Positions 1 through 6,840 of a stretch of 35,345 nucleotides of DNA are shown here, piece after piece. The DNA lies in assembly GCA_020073545.1 (NCBI GenBank), contig JAIQEZ010000044.1:1-35345 (forward strand), in the 5' to 3' direction. A program made the position numbers and the translations under genes. Within the stretch, counting starts at the first letter, position 1. Every line of letters begins with the position of its first letter. Source of the DNA: Terriglobia bacterium. Lineage in GTDB: Bacteria > Acidobacteriota > Terriglobia > UBA7540. Below the pieces are notes generated by a model. The model was not told the DNA's origin and made no database searches. It saw only the letters and a program-made list of their open reading frames with translations.

Positions 1-474
1 AACAAGCTGATCCGCACCTCGCGCCAGCTCGTGCAGGAGTACGGGCGCGAGCCGACCTCGGAAGAAATCGCCAAGCGGATGGAAATCCCCGTGGCGAAGG
101 TGCGCAAGGTGCTGAAAATCGCCCAGGAGCCCATTTCCCTCGAAACGCCCATCGGGGAAGAGGAAGATTCGCACTTGGGCGACTTCATCGAGGACCGCGG
201 GGTGATTTCGCCCGCCGAAGCGGTCATCAACATCAACCTCAAAGAGCAGACAGAATCGGTTCTGAAAACCCTGACGCCGCGCGAGGAGAAGGTGATCAAG
301 ATGCGCTTCGGCCTCGACGACGGCAGCGAGCACACCCTGGAAGAGGTCGGGCAGAGCTTCGCTGTGACGCGCGAACGCATCCGTCAGATCGAAGCCAAGG
401 CCCTGCGCAAGCTGCGTCACCCCTCGCGCAGCCGAAAACTGCGGGCCTTCCTGGACGCCACGGTGCGGGAGTAG
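1..474 (+). CDS. rpoD: RNA polymerase primary sigma factor (RpoD type), C-terminal part
   Basis: The gene is cut by the left window edge; the open frame runs from base 1 to the TAG at 472-474, giving 157 residues. The visible part holds sigma region 3 (the stretch containing [15 protein letters not shown]) and a complete region 4. Region 4 starts at [15 protein letters not shown] and carries the region 4.2 helix-turn-helix with [20 protein letters not shown], which reads the -35 element. The spacing and the near-consensus [14 protein letters not shown] tail are typical of primary (group 1) or closely related group 2 sigma factors. The N-terminal half is not in the window, so RpoD proper cannot be separated from an RpoD paralogue. 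The spacer to the next gene is filled by a heptamer palindrome. Confidence 0.92.
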   Translation, partial: NKLIRTSRQLVQEYGREPTSEEIAKRMEIPVAKVRKVLKIAQEPISLETPIGEEEDSHLGDFIEDRGVISPAEAVININLKEQTESVLKTLTPREEKVIKMRFGLDDGSEHTLEEVGQSFAVTRERIRQIEAKALRKLRHPSRSRKLRAFLDATVRE

Positions 475-485
475 TCTGGGGCAGG

Positions 486-598
486 GACAAGTGGCGAGTG
501 GCGAGCAGACAAGCAAGAAACAGAGCGTAGGGCGATTCGATAATTCGGCTTCCTCCACCGTTTGCTGGTCACTTGTGACTCATCACTTTCTTGCTTGG
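486..598. repeat. Heptamer palindrome A, between rpoD and the zinc-ribbon gene
   Basis: This is an imperfect inverted repeat built of degenerate 7-nt units of the GTGACAA/GTCACTT word class. The right arm reads as successive heptamers GTCACTT, GTGACTC and ATCACTT around 568-589. A perfect 11-bp inverted pair, CAAGCAAGAAA at 510-520 and TTTCTTGCTTG at 587-597, closes the structure. It fills most of the spacer between the rpoD stop (474) and the next start (612). It uses the same word class as the palindrome at 27061-27173, and both share a TTCNGCTTCCT core in the loop region. Confidence 0.7.
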
Positions 599-611
599 CG
601 GTTCTGCCTCC

Positions 612-938
612 ATGAAGACGTGCCCGTACTGCGGTCACTCCAACGACGCTCACGTGACGGTATGCCGCAATTGCGACAGTCCCTTCCTGGCGACGCCCGG
701 GACCGTCTATTCAGGCCATGCGTATCTGGTCGGTCCGAGGCGTGCCCGCCAACTGCGCTCCCGGGCGCTCTCCATGATCGTCCTGGGCTTGCTGATCAAG
801 GTTTACTGGGGCGGCTACGGACCGTGGCCGGTGATCGACTATGAGCCCTTTGCTCATATTCGCCCGTGGCTGGAGCCTCTGCTTCTTTTCGGCGGGATCG
901 CGCTCTACCTGCTGGGCTGGATTGCACGGTTCGTTTGA
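612..938 (+). CDS. Small zinc-ribbon membrane protein, function unknown
   Basis: This 108-residue protein begins at ATG 612. A TTG at 591 would add seven residues drawn from the upstream repeat, so it was not chosen. The N-terminus carries a zinc-ribbon pair, CPYC near residues 4-7 and CRNC near 18-21. Two hydrophobic segments follow: IVLGLLIKVYW near 57 and LLLFGGIALYLLGWIARFV at the extreme C-terminus. The arrangement suggests a cytoplasmic zinc knuckle on a small membrane protein. I do not recognise a named family. It follows rpoD in the same orientation. Confidence 0.7.
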   Translation: MKTCPYCGHSNDAHVTVCRNCDSPFLATPGTVYSGHAYLVGPRRARQLRSRALSMIVLGLLIKVYWGGYGPWPVIDYEPFAHIRPWLEPLLLFGGIALYLLGWIARFV

Positions 939-1281
939 TTCTCTGCGACCAACTGCTGGTGATTTCGTAGGGCCGCCCCTCGGGGCGGCCTAGGCCGGGG
1001 CAACCTGTTCCGGCGAAGTTGGGAGTCGCAGCCCTGCATACGGTGCAGCGCTGGCGCCCGGCTTTTCTGAAACCTGCAAGGGCTCTGGCCCGTACAATAG
1101 TCCTGCTTGCCTTGCATCAAGCTGGTACTTTCATGCGAGAGACGCAGGTTGTACTCTGAAAAACGAAGCAGGCCTCGCAGCCGACCGCGGACGGGGTGCT
1201 CCCCGAACTTGGCGGCGGGCTTGCTTCCTGGCCACGTTGCTCGACGCGCGGGCAGCGGTCGGACTCACTAAGGAGTGAATC
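939..1281. other. Intergenic region with a dispersed GC repeat
   Basis: No gene is supported in this 343-nt stretch. It holds one copy of a 36-nt dispersed repeat at 967-1002, annotated separately. A TACAAT at 1093-1098 resembles a -10 hexamer but has no convincing -35 partner and lies about 180 nt from the next start. A clear Shine-Dalgarno AGGAG at 1271-1275 belongs to the YIP1 gene. Confidence 0.5.
967..1002 (+). repeat. Dispersed 36-nt GC-rich repeat, copy 1
   Basis: This copy matches the reverse complement of 28287-28322 at 33 of 36 positions, including an uninterrupted 20-nt core at 982-1001. It contains a short inverted repeat (GGCCGCCCC / GGGGCGGCC) and can form a hairpin. The second copy supplies the 3' end of obgE. 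Confidence 0.8.
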
Positions 1282-2037
1282 ATGAGCGACACAATGGTAG
1301 CGCCTCCCGGGCCGGAAGAGCTGCCGGCCGACTCTTTCCTGAACCGTGCGCTGGGGATTTTCATCTCGCCGGGGCCTACGTTCGAGTCGATTGTGCGCCG
1401 GCCAAACTTCCTGGCGCCTTTGATTACGGCTATCGTCGCGGCCGTCACGGTGACGGAAGTGATGCTGGACAGGGTCGGAATAGATCGGATCGTGCGCCAG
1501 TCGCTCGAGCTCAGCGGCCGCGCCTCCAGGATGACCGCAGACCAGATGGACCAAGCCGTTCGCCAAGCTGGTACAATCACTGCCGTCCTGGCGCGGGCTG
1601 CAGGGTTGCTGGCCCCGCCGATCTATTTGCTCATCATCGCCGCGCTGGGCTTGCTCATTGTCAACACCATTTTTGGAGCGACAACGAATTTCAAGGTGAG
1701 CTTCTCCGTCACCTGCTATGCCTACTTGGTTGGCTTGGTGGGCGCCGTGCTGGGCCTGGTCGTGATCCTCTTCGGTGACCTCGAGCAGTTCAATCCACAG
1801 AACTTCATGCCCAGCAACCTCGGGTTTTTCCTGAACCCGCGGGAGACCTCGAAGCCGCTTTACACGATCGCCAGTTCGTTTGACATTTTCACGACGTGGT
1901 TTCTCATTCTGGCCGCCTTGGGGCTTTCCACCGCGGCGGCGAAGAAGGTTCGGCCCCTTCCGATTTTCCTCACTTACCTGGGGATGTGGGTGATCTGGGT
2001 GCTGGGCAAGACGGGTCTGGCCATGCTGACGGGATGA
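1282..2037 (+). CDS. YIP1-family integral membrane protein
   Basis: This 251-residue polytopic protein starts at ATG 1282 behind AGGAG at 1271-1275. The first 40 residues include a Pro-rich leader and the FISPGPTFESIVRRPNFLAPL stretch, where an SPGPTFE-like amphipathic segment precedes the first membrane helix; this is typical of bacterial YIP1-domain proteins. About five hydrophobic segments follow, near residues 44-60, 110-133, 140-166, 200-222 and 229-250. No catalytic motif is visible. YIP1 proteins are small membrane proteins of largely unknown role in bacteria. It lies upstream of tgt in the same orientation, with a heptamer palindrome filling the gap. Confidence 0.75.
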   Translation: MSDTMVAPPGPEELPADSFLNRALGIFISPGPTFESIVRRPNFLAPLITAIVAAVTVTEVMLDRVGIDRIVRQSLELSGRASRMTADQMDQAVRQAGTITAVLARAAGLLAPPIYLLIIAALGLLIVNTIFGATTNFKVSFSVTCYAYLVGLVGAVLGLVVILFGDLEQFNPQNFMPSNLGFFLNPRETSKPLYTIASSFDIFTTWFLILAALGLSTAAAKKVRPLPIFLTYLGMWVIWVLGKTGLAMLTG

Positions 2038-2043
2038 AGAGCA

Positions 2044-2160
2044 GGTGTTAGGTGCTAGGTCCTGGGTGTTAGTCGCTGGCGAAAACCCAGGTCCTACGCC
2101 AGGACCTAGCACCCAGAACTTAGCCCCTGAAACCTGGGGCCTGACACCTGACACCTGAAG
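2044..2160. repeat. Heptamer palindrome B, between the YIP1 gene and tgt
   Basis: The left arm is five 7-nt units from 2044 to 2078, with words such as GGTGTTA and GGTGCTA. The right arm is ten in-phase heptamers from 2086 to 2155, with words such as TAGCACC, TGACACC and TGACACC. A perfect 15-bp inverted pair lies at 2051-2065 and 2099-2113. It occupies nearly the whole spacer between the YIP1 stop (2037) and the tgt start (2167). No Shine-Dalgarno is visible before tgt, so the element forms its translation-initiation region. Confidence 0.85.
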
Positions 2161-2166
2161 CACCGC

Positions 2167-3336
2167 ATGCCCATCCAGTTTGAGATTGTCGCTCAAGACA
2201 AGGTCACACGCGCCCGGGCGGGATTGCTGCACACCCCGCACGGCGCCGTGGAGACACCTGTGTTCATGCCCGTGGGCACAGGGGGCACGGTCAAGGGCAT
2301 GAGGCAAGAGGACCTCGAGACCCTGGGCGTCCAAATCCTGCTCGCCAACACCTATCACCTCTATCTTCGTCCCGGGCACGAACTGATTCGCGACGCCGGC
2401 GGGCTGCACCGCTTCATGGCCTGGCCGCGGCCCATCCTGACGGACAGCGGGGGCTTTCAGGTGATGAGCCTGAAGCCGCTGGGCCGTGTGACGGAAGACG
2501 GCGTGTGGTTTCGCTCACACCTGGATGGCTCCGCGCACTTTCTCTCGCCCGAGCGCGCTGTGGAAATCCAGTTGGCGCTGGGCGCGGATATCATCATGAC
2601 GCTTGACGAGTGCGTCGAATATCCGGCCAGCCGCGAAACGCTCCACCGCGCGGTGAGCTTAACGACGCGCTGGGCAGAGCGCGCGAAGCGGGCCTTCGCG
2701 AGTGGTTCGGGATTCGGGATTGGGGATTTGGATTCCGAACCCCCAACTGCGAATCCCGAATTCCGCGCCCCGAACCCCGCGTTGTTCGGCATCGTGCAGG
2801 GCGGGACGGACAAGGACCTGCGCCGCCAGAGCGCTGAGGCGTTGCTGGACCTGGATTTTGAAGGCTACGCGCTGGGCGGGCTTTCCGTGGGCGAGCCGAA
2901 ATCGGAGATGTACGACGTGGCGGAGTTCACCGCGGAGCTTCTGCCGCGCGAGCGGCCGCGCTACCTGATGGGCGTGGGCACCCCGGAGGATCTGGTGGAG
3001 TGCGTGGCGCGCGGCATCGACCTGTTCGATTGCGTCCTGCCCACGCGCAACGCTCGCAATGCCTGTGCGTTTACTTCTGAGGGCAAAGTCATCCTCAAGA
3101 ACGCCCGCTATGCGCGGGACGAACGGCCGCTCGATCCCGCCTGCACGTGCGCAGTCTGCCGCCGCTACTCACGTCATTACCTCCGCCATCTGTTCGTTTC
3201 CGGCGAAATGCTCGGCGCGATCCTAGCGACGCACCACAACCTCCACTTTTACCTTGACACTATGCGCAAAATCAGGCAGTCTCTCCTGCTTGGAGAGTTC
3301 GCGGAATTCCACGCTAGGGTGCGCGCGGGACCTTAA
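2167..3336 (+). CDS. tgt: tRNA-guanine transglycosylase (queuine/preQ1 insertion)
   Basis: This enzyme exchanges guanine-34 of GUN-anticodon tRNAs for preQ1 in queuosine synthesis. The 389-residue protein has the full TIM-barrel signature: TPVFMPVGT near 30-38, the active-site TDSGGFQ with Asp93, the FGIVQGG loop, and GGLSVGEP. FDCVLPTRNARN carries the nucleophilic Asp. The zinc site is CTCAVCRRYSRHYLRHL plus a later HHNLHFY histidine. It is longer than the usual ~370-380 residues because residues about 180-204 are an insertion encoded by heptamer palindrome C. This insertion lies between the WAERAKRAF helix and ALFGIVQGG, where most homologues have only a short loop. The frame is kept and every catalytic motif survives, so the gene looks functional. 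No Shine-Dalgarno precedes the start. Confidence 0.95.
   Translation: MPIQFEIVAQDKVTRARAGLLHTPHGAVETPVFMPVGTGGTVKGMRQEDLETLGVQILLANTYHLYLRPGHELIRDAGGLHRFMAWPRPILTDSGGFQVMSLKPLGRVTEDGVWFRSHLDGSAHFLSPERAVEIQLALGADIIMTLDECVEYPASRETLHRAVSLTTRWAERAKRAFASGSGFGIGDLDSEPPTANPEFRAPNPALFGIVQGGTDKDLRRQSAEALLDLDFEGYALGGLSVGEPKSEMYDVAEFTAELLPRERPRYLMGVGTPEDLVECVARGIDLFDCVLPTRNARNACAFTSEGKVILKNARYARDERPLDPACTCAVCRRYSRHYLRHLFVSGEMLGAILATHHNLHFYLDTMRKIRQSLLLGEFAEFHARVRAGP
2704..2776. repeat. Heptamer palindrome C, inside tgt
   Basis: The left arm has four heptamers from 2704 to 2731, with words such as GATTCGG and GATTGGG. The right arm has six from 2735 to 2776, with words such as CCGAACC and CCGAATT. A perfect 10-bp inverted pair lies at 2712-2721 and 2752-2761. 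It uses the same word class as palindrome D (3793-3867). It is translated in frame as roughly residues 180-204 of Tgt. Confidence 0.85.
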
Positions 3337-3379
3337 ACGCTTTCATTCCTGAAGCGAATCCGGAAAGCCCGAACCCACC

Positions 3380-3408
3380 AAATCCCGTCTTTCAGCGGCG
3401 GGGTTTTT
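3380..3408 (+). terminator. Probable intrinsic terminator after tgt
   Basis: AAATCCCG at 3380-3387 can pair with CGGGGTTT at 3399-3406 (8 bp with one G-U pair), and a five-T run follows at 3404-3408. It lies 44 nt past the tgt stop and just before yajC. It could uncouple tgt from the sec genes or act as a weak attenuator. Confidence 0.5.
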
Positions 3409-3439
3409 CATCCCAATCCGTAAGATTCACGGCTCGACC

Positions 3440-3796
3440 TTGATCGAGTGCCTGTTTGTCAACCCCGTCGTTCTGGCGGCGGACCCCGGCATGGGGGGTG
3501 CGCTTACCCAGTTCCTTCTCCTTTTTGCACCTCTCTTTGCGATTTGGTACTTTCTGGTCATCCGGCCGCAACAGCAGCAGCGCAGGAAACTCCAGAGCAT
3601 GCTCGGCAGCCTGAAAACGGGCGACCGCGTGGTGACCAGCGGCGGCATTTACGGGACCATCGTGGGCTTCCGCAATGGCGTGGTGCAATTGCAGATTGCC
3701 AACCAGGTGAAGGTCGATGTGGCGCGCTCTGCCATTACGGGACTCGCCACCGAGGAGGCAACGGGATCGGGCAAGCAGGAGAAACCTCGGGGTTAG
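3440..3796 (+). CDS. yajC: Preprotein translocase accessory subunit YajC
   Basis: YajC is a small single-span inner-membrane protein that associates with SecDF. The hydrophobic segment LTQFLLLFAPLFAIWYFLVIRPQQ leads into the diagnostic RPQQQQRRK, followed by the soluble SLKTGDRVVTSGGIYGTIVG domain. The tail of about 15 residues is low-complexity. The start is uncertain: a TTG at 3440 gives 118 residues with a short N-terminal extension, and an in-frame ATG at 3491 gives 101 residues starting close to the membrane helix. Neither has a clear Shine-Dalgarno. The TAG stop at 3794-3796 falls inside the first heptamer of palindrome D. Gene order yajC-secD-secF confirms the assignment. Confidence 0.9.
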   Translation: MIECLFVNPVVLAADPGMGGALTQFLLLFAPLFAIWYFLVIRPQQQQRRKLQSMLGSLKTGDRVVTSGGIYGTIVGFRNGVVQLQIANQVKVDVARSAITGLATEEATGSGKQEKPRG

Positions 3797-3867
3797 GGAT
3801 TCGGGACTCGGGATTAGGGTTTCGGTATCGGGTCCCGATTCCCTAATCCCGAACCCCGAGTCCCGGG
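3793..3867. repeat. Heptamer palindrome D, between yajC and secD
   Basis: There are five left-arm heptamers from 3793 to 3827 (TTAGGGA, TTCGGGA and CTCGGGA are the first three) and five right-arm heptamers from 3833 to 3867. Perfect inverted pairs are 12 bp (3808-3819 with 3841-3852) and 11 bp (3802-3812 with 3855-3865). The yajC stop lies in the first unit. The last unit provides the GGGAG that serves as the secD Shine-Dalgarno. Confidence 0.88.
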
Positions 3868-3874
3868 AGTTTGC

Positions 3875-5491
3875 ATGGAAACCAAGATCCGCGGGCGACT
3901 CATTCTCATTGGCGTGATCGTTGTTCTGTGTATCGTGGGAGTCATGGGTCTCCCCAAGAACGTGCAGGAACTGCAGGACAACATCCACAACCGCATCCGA
4001 CTGGGGCTGGACCTGAAAGGCGGGACGCACCTGATCCTGCAGGTGCAGGTCGAGGATGCCGTGAACATCACGGCCGACCAGGTGCTGGAGCGGCTGAAGG
4101 ATGAGCTCAAAGCGAAAAACATCCCTTACGCGGATGTTCAGAAGAACGATGACACCGCTGCCAACCCCCCCATGCACCGGATCATTATCAAGGGCATTCC
4201 CCAGGGAAAATCTGCAGATTTGCAGGCCCTGGTCGGCGAGCAATTCTCCGACTGGGAGCTGGCGCGGGTTCCCGGCGATGAGGCGGCGCGGTTGCTGACG
4301 CTCAAGACCACCGCTGCGGCGGCCCTCCGCAACCAAGCGTTGATGCAGGCCATGGATACCATCCGCCGGCGCATTGATGCGCTGGGAGTGACGGAACCCA
4401 CCATCGCCGAGTACGGCCAGAGCGATTTCGAATTGGTGGTGCAGTTGCCGGGCGTGGATGACCCGACCCGCGTGAAGGACATCATCCAGTCTACCGCGCT
4501 CCTGGAGCTGAAACTCGTCCAGGATGGGCCTTATCCCTCGCGCGAAGCGGCGCTCGCCGCCCACGGCGGAGTGCTGCCTCCTGACACGCAACTGACGCCC
4601 GGCCCCACCGGCCAGAACGGCCAGGAGACCTACTATGTGGTGAATCGCATTGCGGCGGTTACCGGGCGCGATTTGAGCGGCGCGGACCCCTCGCATGACC
4701 AAGCCGGACGGCCCAGCGTAAACTTCACGCTCACCCGCGATGGCGCCGCGCGCTTCGGGCGCGTGACGGGCGCCAACATCGGGAAGCTCCTCGCGATCGT
4801 TCTGGATAACCGCGTCTTCGATGCCCCGGAAATTCACGGCCAAATCTTTGACCGGGGTGAGATCACCGGCGGCGGCTTCACTCCACAGAAGGCGCAGGAC
4901 TTGGCTTTGGTGTTGCGCTCCGGCGCCCTGCCCGCCTCGATCAAATATCTCTCGGAAGAGACGGTGGGACCCTCGCTGGGGGCGGATTCCATTCGTCACG
5001 GCGTGATTGCCTCGATTGTGGGCTTACTCGCAGTAATGGGTTTCATGTTGGTTTATTATCGCGGCGCGGGAATCAACGCGAACGTGGCGCTGGTGCTGAA
5101 TTTGCTCATTCTTGTCGCTGCGCTGGGCTATTTTGGCGCGGTTTTGACCTTGCCGGGCATCGCCGGGGTCATTCTCACGGTCGGCATGGGTGTGGACTCG
5201 AACGTGCTCATCTTCGAAAGAATTCGTGAAGAATTGAGGCTGGGGAAGGCTGTTGGGGCGGCGGTCGCGGCCGGATTCGAGCAGGCTTTCCGTACGATTA
5301 TTGACACTCACGTCACTACCGTGGTTTCCGCTATGATCCTTTTCGCCTTCGGAACCGGGCCCATCCGCGGTTTTGCCGTGACCTTGACGATTGGCTTGAT
5401 CGCCAATCTGTTCACCTCGGTCTTCGTCTCCAGGGTGATCTTCGACCATGGTCTGTCGCGGCGTGAGAAGGGTGAGGCGCTGAGCATCTAG
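3875..5491 (+). CDS. secD: Protein translocase subunit SecD
   Basis: SecD is an RND-superfamily membrane protein that, with SecF, uses the proton-motive force to pull exported proteins off SecYEG. The 538-residue protein has an N-terminal membrane helix at about 9-25, the conserved LGLDLKGG motif at 43-50, and a large periplasmic domain. A C-terminal block of membrane helices contains GPSLGADS, the VGMGVDSNVLIFERIREE motif near 430-452, and GPIRGFAVTLTIG. The length is within the family range. Start ATG 3875 sits behind GGGAG at 3865-3869, which is the distal end of palindrome D. secF follows after 64 nt in the same direction. Confidence 0.96.
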   Translation: METKIRGRLILIGVIVVLCIVGVMGLPKNVQELQDNIHNRIRLGLDLKGGTHLILQVQVEDAVNITADQVLERLKDELKAKNIPYADVQKNDDTAANPPMHRIIIKGIPQGKSADLQALVGEQFSDWELARVPGDEAARLLTLKTTAAAALRNQALMQAMDTIRRRIDALGVTEPTIAEYGQSDFELVVQLPGVDDPTRVKDIIQSTALLELKLVQDGPYPSREAALAAHGGVLPPDTQLTPGPTGQNGQETYYVVNRIAAVTGRDLSGADPSHDQAGRPSVNFTLTRDGAARFGRVTGANIGKLLAIVLDNRVFDAPEIHGQIFDRGEITGGGFTPQKAQDLALVLRSGALPASIKYLSEETVGPSLGADSIRHGVIASIVGLLAVMGFMLVYYRGAGINANVALVLNLLILVAALGYFGAVLTLPGIAGVILTVGMGVDSNVLIFERIREELRLGKAVGAAVAAGFEQAFRTIIDTHVTTVVSAMILFAFGTGPIRGFAVTLTIGLIANLFTSVFVSRVIFDHGLSRREKGEALSI

Positions 5492-5555
5492 AAAATTCGG
5501 GAACTTGCCGCGCGGCTGCGGTGTCAATTTCATCGGCGAGGTCTGGAAGCAATCC

Positions 5556-6803
5556 ATGGAGTTTTTCCACGAACCAAAGATTGACTGGATGGGAATAAAG
5601 TGGTATTTCATCTGCCTCTCTTTGGCCCTGGCGCTGGCGGGGATTGTCTCGATGGCGGTTCACCGGGGATTGGTTTACGGGATTGATTTCCGTGGCGGCA
5701 CGCTCGTTTACGTAAAGTTCGCGCAGGCTCCCAACCTCGATGCGATCCGGCGGCATTTGGACCAGCAGAACCTGCGGAACGCCACGATTCAGGGGTTTGG
5801 GGCTCCGGGGGATCACGAAGTGATTATCGGGCTCGATCTGCAGACCACGACTTCCAGCGACACCCTGGACACCGGCAAACGGGCGATCATCGCGGGTCTG
5901 TCGGGTCTCTATGGCGAGGGCCCGGCAGGCAAGGCCGACTTCAACAACTCGAGCCCCCAGACCGTGGCGGAACGCCTGACCGCCGCCGACCCCTTGGGGA
6001 TCGGATCCAGAGGTCTGGACGCTGCGACCAAGACCTATCGCGATCTTGCCGAAGCCATAGTCAACTACCGGAACTCACCACCGCGCAGCGGCCTGATAGC
6101 GGGTCTCGGGGAACTGCGCAACGTAAAGGGCGTCACCCCGGGAGTGATCTCGGCGATGTCGAACGACTTCTACTTGTCCAGCTACGCCGTCACGAACACG
6201 AAAATCGTGGGGCCGAAGGTGGGCACGGATCTGCGTCGTCAGGCCCTGTATGTGACGCTGGCGGGGCTGGGCGCGATGTTAATTTACATTTGGTTTCGCT
6301 TTGAGTTAATCTATGGGGTGGCTGCGGTGGTCGCCACTTTCCACGACGTCATTATCACGCTCGGATTTTTCTCCTTGCTGAATAAGGAAATTACCCTGAC
6401 GGTCATCGCAGCCTTGCTGACGCTGGTGGGCTACTCCATGAATGACACGATCGTGGTCTTCGATCGCATTCGGGAGAACGTGCACATGAACAAGCGCGAG
6501 GAATTCAGCAGCCTCGTGAACCATAGCATCAACCAGACGCTCAGCCGGACCATCCTGACCTCGGGTTTGACTTTCCTGGCCGTTCTCTCTCTCTTTCTGT
6601 TCGGGGGTGAAGTCATCCACGGCTTCGCTTTCGCGCTGGTGGTGGGAGTGATCATTGGCACTTATTCCTCCATTTTCATTGCCAGCCCCATCGTGGTGTA
6701 TTTTTACCAGCGCTTCACCAAGGGGGGAGCAGGTCAGAGGGTCAAGGTCTCGGGCGAGATCCCGCTCCGCCCCGCTACGGGCGGCCGGGCGGCCTCACGT
6801 TGA
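5556..6803 (+). CDS. secF: Protein translocase subunit SecF
   Basis: SecF is the RND-type partner of SecD. ATG 5556 is chosen because GGAAG lies just upstream and the protein then opens with MEFFHEPKIDW, a usual SecF start; a TTG at 5505 would add 17 residues. Visible motifs are a first membrane helix near 18-36, GIDFRGGT at 42-49, a helix block from LYVTLAGLGAMLIYIWFRFE, VGYSMNDTIVVFDRIREN, and SRTILTSGLTFLAVLSLFLFGG. The total of 415 residues is about 100 more than a typical SecF. The excess lies in the first periplasmic region, about residues 95-210. The C-terminal tail beyond the last helix is basic. Confidence 0.95.
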   Translation: MEFFHEPKIDWMGIKWYFICLSLALALAGIVSMAVHRGLVYGIDFRGGTLVYVKFAQAPNLDAIRRHLDQQNLRNATIQGFGAPGDHEVIIGLDLQTTTSSDTLDTGKRAIIAGLSGLYGEGPAGKADFNNSSPQTVAERLTAADPLGIGSRGLDAATKTYRDLAEAIVNYRNSPPRSGLIAGLGELRNVKGVTPGVISAMSNDFYLSSYAVTNTKIVGPKVGTDLRRQALYVTLAGLGAMLIYIWFRFELIYGVAAVVATFHDVIITLGFFSLLNKEITLTVIAALLTLVGYSMNDTIVVFDRIRENVHMNKREEFSSLVNHSINQTLSRTILTSGLTFLAVLSLFLFGGEVIHGFAFALVVGVIIGTYSSIFIASPIVVYFYQRFTKGGAGQRVKVSGEIPLRPATGGRAASR

Positions 6804-6840
6804 TTTGGAATGTGGCCAGTTTTTGAGGAGGCGATAATCC

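Noticed and set aside
491-844. Plus-strand open frame overlapping the zinc-ribbon gene in another frame
   Set aside because: The other frame carries the CxxC pairs and membrane helices; this one starts inside repeat A and has no features.
1117-2409. Long minus-strand open frame (430 codons) opposite the YIP1 gene and tgt
   Set aside because: It runs antisense to two well-supported genes, has low-complexity composition and includes translated repeat B; no domain is recognisable.
2698-2780. Frameshift or pseudogene in tgt at the palindrome
   Set aside because: The frame continues without a stop through the insertion, and all downstream motifs, including the zinc site, are intact.
3392-4999. 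Long minus-strand open frame (535 codons) opposite yajC and secD
   Set aside because: It is the antisense shadow of GC-rich genes with clear SecD and YajC motifs on the plus strand.
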